DNA from: Blastobasis lacticolella
Lineage: Eukaryota > Arthropoda > Insecta > Lepidoptera > Blastobasidae
Direction of reading: 5' to 3'
NCBI GenBank assembly: GCA_905147135.1
Contig: LR990039.1
Location: forward strand, 30,935,708 to 30,999,707
DNA: 64,000 nucleotides
The number at the start of each line of letters is the position of its first letter. Within the stretch, counting starts at the first letter, position 1. The notes under the pieces are model-generated. The model did no database searches and was not told the DNA's origin. It saw nothing but the letters and a program-made list of their open reading frames with translations. The position numbers and the translations under genes were made by a program. Below are positions 38,401 to 50,400 of the stretch, piece after piece.

Positions 38401-41400
38401 TACATTTTAAAGTTTCGGCTAGCCTTATAGCCTTATATCAAGAATATCCTAACCTTTGCCATGTCTACAGATGCTTGAAAGAGGTTCTCAAGATTTCAAT
38501 TCTCTTCGCCTCAATATTCATAAACAATCGAAATTACAAAAATTGTAAAATACGTCGCCTACATGAAGACTTATATACAAGAGACAGTTATAAATATCAC
38601 CCCTAAGAAGACTCTCGGAAACGTTGAAAAAAAAAAAGAAATAATAACGCGGAAAATATTATTTATTTCGGCTTAGAAGAAAAAAATAACGAGGAGCAAG
38701 TTTGCATCTCGGCACTAACAGGATTTACTTTCAATTTCGTGCCTCGAAAGCCCACATAATAAGTCGCCAGTGCTTGCTGTCGTTGTCGAGTATACCTATT
38801 AAAACTTATAAAATGCTAATAGGCAATTTGCTATTATTATAGCAAATTTCCGGAAACAAACTGCCGGAGAACGTTAGAAATGCTACTACCGTCAACATAT
38901 TTAAATCCAAATGACAATTTTACCTGATTATGACATAAATAACTGAAACTATGACATTTTATATGCGTATGATTTAATTATTGTGAATGATTTTTAATAA
39001 TTTGAAATTATGTCATTTTTATATTTTGTTATGAATAATTTAGTTTAGTCTACGGCGTCGACATTGTAAATTATAATGAATTGTAATGTGTTTCTTATAA
39101 AGATACTTCCTAGGCACCAACTTGCCACTTTGACGTGTAACTCGTTACTAATAAAGTATTTGTATTTGTATAAGTTAGTTTCACAAAGGATTGCTTAGCT
39201 CTGAACAAACTAGTAAGACTTACTTTGCGCAACTTACATTAGCTGCCTATTGAATGATTGAAGAATTCCAAATCAGTCATAATCTTGCCGTCGTTTCAAA
39301 ATTAAAGCGTAAACAAAACATTGTTAGAAATAATAAAGAGAAAACAAGCATTATTACGATAAATTCAAACGAACAATATTTTTCTACACAGATAGATACT
39401 GTTTCATTTATGCTGTGATCCGGCTCTTGAAAATGAAAATCATAATTAATCCCCGCTGACTAAAAAGCTTTCGCATTTTCTCTCATTGTAATTCGCAAAT
39501 GAACACAGGACTGGTGTAAGGGTGATGAAGACAATTTCTGGGCTGTTTATTCATAGTTTAAGACTAAAACTTTTTGTATTAGGTATAGATTAACGAAGAG
39601 TCTCCTAAATTTGAATGTAAAGAAGCCAGAATTAAATCTGGCCAGGGGAAACCATTCATAGCTAGCCCGTGAATTTCGGCTGTGGCGATTCGGTTATGTA
39701 AATCTAAAAGATAAAGATAAAATCTGTCTAAATTAACGACATCTCCCTTGTCGGTGGAGCAAGCCATTATTCTCTTTCTTCCTACAACCTGTTCACTGCC
39801 TAGTAGAGAACTTAGCGCCTATTTTATCTCCTTTCAGCCTATACCTGCCTCTTTTCCTCACGCACTTTCCCAAATTCACATACTTATAAATGAAAATCCT
39901 ACTCTCTTATCTGCTTAATCGTTTGATTCCATCTGTAATAAAAAAATCAAAGTACTTCTTACTTACTTACTTAATAGTAGTACTACATATGTCATTAGTA
40001 TCAAAAGCATTGGTACTGTACCTGGTGTCCATAGAGGGGGTCCATAGGCGACGGACTTTGAATCAGCTGGCCTTTGAGTTTTGTTCTTTAACACGGACCC
40101 TGAACACCACACCTCATTAGTTGTTGGATGCTGGTAGCGCAATATCAATTGGTGTATTAGTGGGAGACATTCGTCCAGCAAAGAACATAAAGTATAACAA
40201 ACCAATTTTTTTATTAATTTGTCGTGTTTCTTGTATTAGAAAACTAATAAGTACTTGAATGCGATTCGCGGGCCGAAGTCCTTACGTAAGTATCTACTGA
40301 CGTAACGATCCAGACGACTTCGCCATTATCTTAGTCTTTGTTTCAAAACTATGCAAAGTCTTTCGTCTTCTCAATCTGTCATCTTCATGACAGAGAATCC
40401 GTAGTCTCCGTCCACAAAGGAACGATAGGTCCTCTGGCTAAAATTATATACGTCCAATGGGTGTGGCAGTCGGGAATACGACTACAGTAATTGGCGATCG
40501 ATGCTTTAGGATACTCCATGGTTTTAGAAGAACTGAGCTACGACAATAATATAATGTTATTCCTACACTGTGCTCAATGCACAGAGCTCCCAACTACTAA
40601 ATGTTAGTATGTGACAGCTTCGAAACTTACAGATATTGTATATTGTACTTACTTCGACAATAAAGTGATCGGATGTCTGTAGTATCACTTACTCGGAGAC
40701 TGCGCTAACAATCTCATTTTGAAGCTACGTTTTGTTCTTGGACCGCCCCTGGCCGGTAAAAACAGACGATTTAAAGCATTCATTTTGCGAGAATTCTTCG
40801 GTCTAGTTTTGTTACCTAGGATAGTTGTAGGCATATTTTTATCGTAAGGTAGGTAGATATTAGTCACAATAGGCTATAATGCGAAATTACTATTTCTTAA
40901 TAATTTAGCTACTTCAAAAAACCTTGCCTTTTGAGAGGATCTAATAAGAAAAGGTCACATTTTGCAAGTGGGCGCGTTGTGATTGGAGGTCTGCATAAAA
41001 ACACTCGTTTCATTGCTCGTTTGATCGTGCCACTTATCAGGGCGTCGCGAAAGCGGAGCCCGCGTGCCATTTCATCGTAGAAAATCTTCACTGAAATTAT
41101 ACGGGGTGCTTGCTCAACCTGTTTACTTACTGCAGTTTGTTTGCCTACATTTTATCTTTGAGAGTTTAAATTTAATTTTCGCAAAGAGCGAGTTGAGCTG
41201 AGAGAAGAGCTGTTCAAATATAACCAACTATAAATAATAATAAATGTAATCAACGAATTATCAAAAGATAGGATACACACCTGCTAGCCACACGAAATAC
41301 TTAGGTACTCCTAATATTTGAATACGTTTTTTTACGATTTTACTCATGTTGTTTAAATTTTATTTGAATTAGGATTTTATTCATAAAACCATAACATCTA

Positions 41401-44400
41401 CGATTCATGCATTTAGGTTGTAGACAACAAGAATGCAGAACTGCAGGTGCGTTGTTGTTTTTGCGTAATTACTACAACGCCATAATGACCTCCTCCGTCC
41501 AAAAGCCTATTTACATTGAAACAGATGTGTGATTTATTTGATTGTGTTTTACTTTATGTACAGTTGGCCTCGCCGACGATATCGTCGCAGACATCAATAA
41601 GACTAGTATAAAATAAAAATGGAGTATTAGGTAACATGTGGAGGCTGGAATTAATTGAAAAATCTGATCGAACTGTTGGAACTATTGTGTGGGTGGCGGG
41701 TGTTATCCGATTAAACTGCCAGGCGAAGATTGCCAAAAGATAGACAGAGCCTACAAACACAATTATCTGGTTCCAGAATCAGGGTCGTATAATATAAAGT
41801 TAGCAATCGGATTTAGGAACGTGAAGGCTGGGGGTGGCCACGTAAGGTTGAGCTTCGCGTTGTTGAGGACGGCTTACAAACGAAGGGTCTGTTACAGGTG
41901 GTGGCCACGTATGTAGCGGCGCATTCCTCCCTGCAGTTCATCAAGGACCGGCCGATACACTGGGCGGGGGGGAGGCTCACCCCCCCTTCGGACACCCCCG
42001 AGTGTGGTTTCGACGGCTCCCTCTGCCCCGACAACTGTGAGTACCACCCCGTTCAGATCGAGTGTGCCCTTGTAACGGTTGCAGAGCAAATTAACTCGCA
42101 CTAATGGCACTAAACGCACGTTGTGAAAAGGAATAATGTCAGAATAGCTGGGCACCATTTAAATAGCTACAATAAAACAGGTTGCATCAAAGTGATCGTC
42201 TAACAGGAGATTGTTAATTATCATCAGAATAGCCAAACTGAAAGCCTTAGAAGTATCGATTTCGATTAATCCAGCAAATGGATAGCCAGTCAATAATAAT
42301 TGACAGTTGGTTTTGCAGAAGTGAAATTTTAAGTTAAATTATTGGTAGGGCAAATATCCGACCTCAACTAAGCTTATAATTAGGAGGATAAGCTGTCGCC
42401 CTCCCGGGCAAATGTTCTCCGTGCGCCACTGGCTGTTATTGTTGTTGGTGGAACTTTGAGCGTAATGTAACTAAAAGGGAGGATTAGTGTAAGCAATGTG
42501 TGCAGTGCCACATAGTAATAACGCTAACGTATAGAAATAATAATTAATACGCTTGGACAATTCACACAGCGCCATCTAGCCCCTAAGTAAGCAAAGTTTG
42601 TGTGTAGGTGTTATGGATAGCTGACAAACTTCTTATATACTTATTATACATATAACACAGATACTAGATACTATTAGATATCATCATTATAACTTCTGCT
42701 TGGCCGGGAATCGAACCCGGGCCCTCTGCATGACAGACCGGCAGGTTAACCAACTGAACCACTCAAATCGTCAGAAATATCTTTTAAGATATAATTTTTT
42801 TAAATTCCAAATGCCATTCAACATATTTATTATTTATTATGAATATTTTAATTTATTATTTTTCCCTAATGCCATAACCTCAAATGACCCACTGCACAGT
42901 GCATAATATTAAATACTACTTCGCGTGATGTCCTACTCTACATCTACTCTACACATACCCTACCCCTACCTATACCCTTTTTTTTCATGCATACAAACCT
43001 AGTCCTGACAATCACAAATTTTTAAAAAGTAATTTGTCAGGTAGGTGCGGCCTTAACGGCTGAACGAATTATGAACTAACGAATATTACATTCCACAAAT
43101 TGATTTTTATTTAAGTACGGGTGTGCTACATTGATCATTATTACACCCACACGAGGTACGATTGCAGCTTGAGCCCATCTTTCATATTTCGGTTATATAC
43201 GTACGACGATATTAACTAAGTGCTTATTTGTAACAAATATAACTGAAAATAAATGTCCACTTTCCCAATTTTTACGCAGAGACTTTCTTCAACTTTGTGA
43301 GTACAATTACGAACCTTTTATTCGACTTTTAATGGAATCAAAGTTGGTACTGGAGCATAATTAGTCACACTTGATTAATAGCTCGAATTTTAATCTGCAT
43401 AAAGTATCTACCTAATTAGTCGAAGTCTAAGGATGTCCAATGTCCATGGGTCTCACTTACACGTTTGCCTCTCTATATATTACAGGGGTGTTTTTTATAA
43501 AAAAAACCGCAACTTGCGGTAGAATTTAGGCTCAAAAGGGTTAAGCGAACTAAAAGTAACGAACTAAAAAGGAGCGAGCGCAGCCAGCTCAGATATTTTA
43601 GTAGATTGGCTCTTAAAATTCGGATTGATCATAAGCGCCGGTTGCGGGCAGTACCAATGTTTAAAAAATAATTACGAGCGAAGCGAGCGATTTTTCCAAT
43701 GTTGGCTCAAAAGAGTTGGGGTGAGTGAACATAATAAAATAACTAATGCATGAGCCACCTCACAAAGCTAATGATATTTCAAATTTGTGCCTTAAAAGAG
43801 TTAGGGCGAACATAATGTAAGTAACAAATTGATGAAGGATCGAGCGTGCCATCTAAAAATCCTCATTAAGTAGATTCTTGTTGCGGGGCGTACTGATATG
43901 GCTTGAGGGCCGCCACATCTTTAACATGGCTGCTCTATTACATTTATAAAAAAGAAGGATAATATGCAATTTTATTTTTATGCAAAACTTAATTGTTGTC
44001 TCAGTTATATATCTGTATTTATTTATTGTGTGCAATAAATAGTTAAAAAAATAAAAAAATTATTACATTGATGATATAGTTTAGACAAAGTCGCCAGGAA
44101 CTCGTAAAAATAATGTATTCCTCAAGGCCCCATATGCATCTTCAACGCTCTGCAAATATACTACTACCAAAACCACGTTTATTACCTACACCAACCAAGA
44201 ATTATATTCATTCCGAGTAGGTACCCGTACCTCTTTAGGATAAACAACATACGGTCGTAATAGTTTTAGGTAAACAAAATTTTATTGCAAATAAAAAGCC
44301 CACAACCATTAGCCAGACCGATTGAACATAGCCATAAAGTGCTACAACTTTTTAAGTCTTGGTCGTACAGAAGTTAGATATTATTACGATCGGATGTGTA

Positions 44401-47400
44401 CAACTTCGGGGGGCAATTTGTCAGAAAATACTTTACACTGCGCCTTACTTGTATCTTAAACGAATGATCGCGTAAAATATTTCATCGTTAGGGTATCGCT
44501 AACGGTCACGTATATCTCACGATTTCCCTCGAGAATGTAAACTTTAATTACTATGCTTTCAGGTCAAATTGAAATATTATGAACTTCTACACCATATTTC
44601 TCTTGGACGACCCAAGTGGTTCAGTTGGTTTACATGGCTGATTTGCCATGTACAGATCCAGGGTTCGATTCCCTACAGGTCTAGGTGTTGTATGTAATAT
44701 AAGTATTTTTTTTAAATGAATGAATCTAACACCCAAACTTAGTGTCCCGCAGAGGAGAATAGCTCCGTAGAGTGGAAAATGGGCAGCAGCGTTTTCAGCT
44801 GTTATATTTATAACACTGCAATCTCCAACCCGCCTGCCAAGCGTGGAGATTATGACACTTACCTCCAATTTCGTGGAAGAGGCCCTAAGTCCTTCAGTGG
44901 ACTGTTATGGGCAGAGATGATCATGAATACCCAAATACAAGCGTTTTTACTTTTGTCCAAGCATATTTGTTTATTTCAATGGTCAAAGCGTACCCTGGGC
45001 TCTCGTGAGCGAGAGCCCAACCGGGACATTACCGCCAAGATGATGATTATATTTATTGATTTCAAGCGAGAGCATTAGTTTCTTACCTAGGGAAAGGCAT
45101 CATTTACGTAAACAATGTACGTCAATTACGTTAAAACGATCGGGCCATGAATGCCGGCGCTCTGAAAATCGGGTCACAGGCCTGTAAGAAATTACCCCCT
45201 TCTACCCCTTCTAATATCGGCGCCAAACGGGGCGGACCGTGGCGCGTCTGGTTCGGCGTGAAATTAGCTTTTATTATCTAAAGCATTTTGTTGATATCCT
45301 CTTGTTCCCACTCGCCGGCAAAGTCTGGCTTCGACTTGTTTCACCAGGCGGCTACAATTACGCGGCTCTATCGCTAAGTGATCTCATTATCGATTATCGA
45401 TCGATGTCTTTTACAATATCACAGTCATTCCTGTTCGCGCTACGTTTGACACTGACGGTAACGTCAGAAAATAACCAATAGATCAAAATGCCTTATACTG
45501 ACTGACAAAATGACTTATAGCCTACGTCCATATGGTATAACGTTAACGGACGGTACTGAAAGGACGATATATACAGATTAGGGTTGCGTTAAATGGTTGT
45601 CTCTAATTCATTTACCAGCAAACTTAGTGCGTACGAGTAGTACGATACATACTTATTATTAATTAACTCTGTAGGTACGTCTACTTCCGTAATTCAAATG
45701 GAATTTTAAATTGTGTATCTACGTATTGTTGCTTTTTGAATTATATTATTTCGTATGTACTATGTACCGAGAAGCGCAGCCAATACGAGCTGAAAGTACG
45801 CCCGATATTACAAAAATGGCGGTAGAAGACTCGGAATCGCTAATTTAATCTATCGGTTAACTGTCATCCGGGAAACGTCTTTCTATAAATAGTGTTTCGA
45901 AATGGCGTATTAGGCGTAGGAAGGGCTTTTCCTACCCAGGCAAGGAAGGGTTTAGGGTTAGAATGCTGCTATGGATAGGCCAATGATCAGCAGTGAATGC
46001 CATGCAGTTCAGTTGCACTGTATGGCAAACCTACCTAATACCTCTTGCAGGTTACGAATTTATTGTTAATGTCACCTCAACGGAGCATTGTGGTTACTAT
46101 ACCTTTATATCGATCGGTTCAATGTTACAGCGGTTGGAAAATTTGACAAAACCCTTAACTTACATAAGCAGGGGTTTTATCAGCTAAAAAATACAATTTC
46201 GAGGTAGGAATCTTGAACAGGAAAGAGCAGAGATTGCTCCAATATTTCGTTGTAACAGAGAATATCGTTTATCCTTGCTCGCCCCAATTTTCATATTTCA
46301 CAGATATTCATAATATAATGTTGTAGGATGGCATAGCAAAAGCATTTTTCTATTTATTAGTCACAGTCAATGCCCATTGTAAGGGGAAAAAACGTCGTAT
46401 GAACACATTATAATAATGTTTAGGTATAACTTTCACAGTTAAAGTTATCGCGGTTACAATCAGATAGGTATGTTATATCTTAAGACGGTTGAACAGTTTG
46501 GAAGACGGTATTTATTTTTATTATTTTATAAAATCTTTCGAATTTCTAACCGCCTGCTTTAACGACTTATCGGGCAAATGGGAACGAATTGTGCCGTTCC
46601 AGGACTATGATGCATGTACTTGAAATATATACTTGAAGCTCAGGCACGCGGTAAGACACCCGAAAACACTTCATCATCACAGCCCATAACAGTCCACTGC
46701 AGGACTTTGGGCCTCTTCCACAAAAGGGGAGGTTATTGCCATAATCTCCACGCTTGGCAGGCGGGTTGGAGATCGCAGTGTTCCAAACATAACAATGGAA
46801 AACGCTGCTGCCCATTTTCCAGTTTACGGAGAATCTAGATCTTTTATCTCTAAATTTCTCTAATCTAAATTTTAGTCGCCTTGTACGACACCCACGAGTG
46901 TAAGGGGTTGGTGCTATTCTACTCTGCCGGACACCACACGGCGAACACTTAATATGTTATATTAAGGTAATTTACAGTAAACTTATGGTACCTCTACCAT
47001 GAGTTTACTGTACAGCGCCTCTATCGGGTAGTAACGGAACATAAATCTCTACCATGAGTTGCTAATTTACTTTAGCACATACGTTTCAGTTTACGTAGGG
47101 AGTGTAGTTTACGTAGCGTTTTGCATACTGATTACGATGGATATCGGAGAGCGTACGTAACTGAACAGAGAAGGGCCTAATTTGTTCTTGATAATACAGA
47201 ATGTTATCTAACGTATGTTACTGCATGGCTACCCGGTACTTAGTAATCAACAAAATATCACTGGGACTGTACGTACTGTCTCTTTACACTAAGTTACGAT
47301 TTTAGGAAAACTTCTTATATTCTTATACCTAAGGATGTCAAAGGGAAAACAAAAAATAGACTTACATTTTTGTTTCAGCTTTACAAGTCTACGCCATACT

Positions 47401-50400
47401 GAGTATCGTGCTCAGCTCCGTAGTCGTCATTCTGGCAATATTATCAGTCTTCATATACCGGTAAGTAACCAGCTACTAATAATAATGTTAGTAAAACATA
47501 CCAAAGCACAAGACGTATGTGACGGTATGTGCGAATACCAAGCAAAGGCTGAGTGTAAGTATTGCCACGATTTTACGTTAATAGATTATAAACATTATTA
47601 TCTAAAAATATCATTTCACCAAAAACTTTAGTACCTACATAAAGCTTAAGTATTCATAATGCGTGATAAAAAGCAGAATACATAAAAATGTTTAATAAAT
47701 GTATACATATATTTAAAAATTATAAACTTAATCTCATCTAATTAATGGACGGCCTCTAGCACCTCCAGCCAGCAGCATTATCAGGTCAGTATTTTTTACA
47801 CAGCATTGTCAACCTTGCCTTCCAAGTGTGGATCGGCTTCTCCACTGATACGTAGGTATGTCGTAGTTATGTGGAATCAACGCTATAGATGCCAACGTAC
47901 CTACTCTAGATCCCGGAGACATAAGCACGTTAGTGAAAACCGCCGGGGTCAAGTACATTATAAACTGTTCACCGGAAACTGACCAAAGCTCTCTTAGCTG
48001 ACGCTCAGAGCGTGGGAGCGTACGTAACTGAATCAAGTTGGCTGAAAGTGCGGTGCGGCCTCCGGCCCGAGAGCGGATGTTGGCATGCCCTCGGTTACCG
48101 CGAAACGTCATTATCGTTACCGGTACATAACTCAATACGGTGGCTGAAGTAAGGCGCCTGATACTCACGCTAGGAGTTGCCATGTTGTTTGTTCCATAAG
48201 AAAACAACTCTTCGTTGTGTACGTTGCGGTCTTGTATGTAAATATATGTAATACTAGCTCTTGTGCCAGTGACTTAGTCCGCGTACAATTTGGTTAACTA
48301 GGTTCCCATGGAAACCACATTGAATTTCGGGAAAAGCTATAGGTAGCCTATGTTATCGCGTGATAATGGTGAAATTACTTTATATACCCTTTATATAGGT
48401 GAAAGTAATTGTTGTGTTCTAGTATCTATTAGAATAAACAATCAAAGCTTTTCTCTTTATGTTAGTAAATACATATAATACTATAGAAAGTGGAACACGA
48501 CAATCGATAAACAAATAGTCTGTCACCGAATAGTTATTTTAATGAATTGGATTAATTAAATTAATCTCTTAATAACGTCAAAAACACTAATGAAATGAGG
48601 GAACGAAATGGACCGTTAAACTGGGTCATCCATGTTGGCCGTATATACGTATGTAAAATTTATGGTACCTACATTCCATTATTACATTGAAATAGGAATA
48701 CATTAACGTATTTCCATTGTATTTCCTTTATAAACGAGCTAAAATATAAATGCACTGTTAATTAGGCTATGTTTACTTAATAAATTGTAACATTGTTGCA
48801 TATTCACAGGTATGCAGTATGTACCTACTGGAACCATACGGGTTGTGATTTAACCATTAATTCACAATCACAGTTATCACCTTTGATATATATGTTTTTC
48901 GTGTTCGTATAATATTTGTTTTGTATGTGTACGAAAGGAAAGCACGCGGCGCGGCACCGTGCACCGTTGATTCGGGCGGTAATTCAAACTGTCAAAGTGA
49001 CAGTGACAGTCAGTCAGTCCGATCCTAGGACTAATAATGTCTGGAACGCACACCGGCTCAATGTTGCCACGGCCCGCAGCCCCATTTTTCTAAATGTATT
49101 TTATAATTTTATTTTATGGCGTTTATAAGAGTTTTGTAAACCTAAATTGAATAAAAATTATTTGACTTTGACTATGAATCAATTGAATTGATAGAATCCG
49201 CGTGGCTCGGTTTTGTTCTGGGAAAATATAAGTATCTACCTAATAATAAATTTATACTTAACCTATTGATAATTGACACGATAAGAAGAAGAATTGAATT
49301 GAATTCATTTAGTGTTGAATTTGTTCATTCACCAGTTTGGTATCTAGTTTAGCATACCAACCTAACATTCATTATCAAGTTTTAATAAGTATGATAGTCA
49401 ACATAAAAACGACGTTAAACGCGATATGTTTTAAAAATAACGCCGCTTGGGATCATTTTATTTCATCACATAGTCACACATCACATTCACCCTTTTAGTT
49501 TTACCTTATCAGTTTATTAGATTCCAACTTACGGGTCTCGTACTAGGCGACTGTGACCCACTTCACAGTGATGGTATTAAAGTATCGTTGCATTGACAGG
49601 CACTACAAACTGGAAGCCGAGATCGCAATGATGACCTGGCGCGTGAGCTGGAGCGACGTGCTGCAACCCGGAGGCAGACTCAGGGGCAGCATGTATTCCC
49701 TGGGACGGCGTTACAGCACTGGAGTAAGTCACTGTTTTTTGACAAGCTGTTGTGTCTATAAGCTATTTTAAAAAAGTTTTGAAGACGCACTCATGGACCG
49801 GAGTCACAATCAACTATGGGATTCAAGCTTTGATTTAACAAAAGAAATCTTTCAGTTCATTTGTTCCGCCCCTGAATACACGAATATGTCGAGGAAAATA
49901 TTATTCTTATTTCGTTTTATTCTGAAACTGATTTTGTGCTTCGACTAGATGTCTGGCGATCTGGTCTCTTCCCTACAGGTTCCGAGACTAATTGTAATTG
50001 GATTATCACATTTGCTGAAGGCATTTCTTTTACAGATGAGTTATGTATTGTAGAGGCGCATAATTAATGTTGATTTAACCATTAGAGCGTCGATGACCTA
50101 TTGGATAAGGGGTCCGACTCTTAAGCGAGAGGTACGAGTTCGGCTCTTGCGGCGAGCGAAAACATCGTTATGAAACTTGGACGGCTGAATGTATAACCAT
50201 GATTCAAATTGGTCTGGATTCCCTGTTAACAGGGTCACGGACGTCAGATAGCAGTCGTTTCACTGTAATTACCAGATCTGCTAAATCCTGGGTCATAGTC
50301 AAAGCAGCCCCAGGCCCTCGCGTGCAAGAGCACCACCGGGACCTTAACGCCAAGATGATTATTCTTTATTGAGACGTATACTTAACAAAGAATTACGCAA

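Larger units (their letters stand above)
28124..41897 (+). other. Cyclase intron 4 (13.8 kb), host of the orthomyxovirus-like frame
   Basis: Bounded by gtaagt and gttacag. Besides the features listed separately it is AT-rich non-coding DNA. The stretches 28720-29680, 31670-32460 and 34780-41380 have no supported gene. Small open frames at 39579-39767 and 40685-41091 (minus) have no recognisable motif. An (ATG/GAT)n tract lies at 28547-28569, and TTTA tracts at 30609-30640. Confidence 0.7.
42037..47378 (+). other. Cyclase intron 5
   Basis: 5.3 kb, bounded by gtgagt and tttcag. It contains SINEs, the gagcgaagcgagcg repeat, a pair of GSSVF-type repeats and a hairpin. Nothing is assigned in 45080-46560. 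Confidence 0.7.
47461..49599 (+). other. Cyclase intron 6
   Basis: 2.1 kb between gtaagt and cattgacag. It contains the unexplained minus-strand frame at 47809-48207 and a Helitron-like fragment at 48252-48450. The rest is AT-rich without assigned features. Confidence 0.7.

Noticed and set aside
40909..41091. Basic minus-strand frame of 60 codons
   Set aside because: Looks mildly protein-like but has no known motif, no neighbouring coding piece and is short enough to be chance.
47335..47631. 98-codon + strand frame around the transmembrane exon
   Set aside because: It uses a different frame from the spliced cyclase exon; the exon 47379-47460 explains the conserved part.
50099..50165. tRNA gene-like sequence
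   Set aside because: Head of a SINE family B copy, followed by the family's body and tail; same sequence class at 25895 and 60960.
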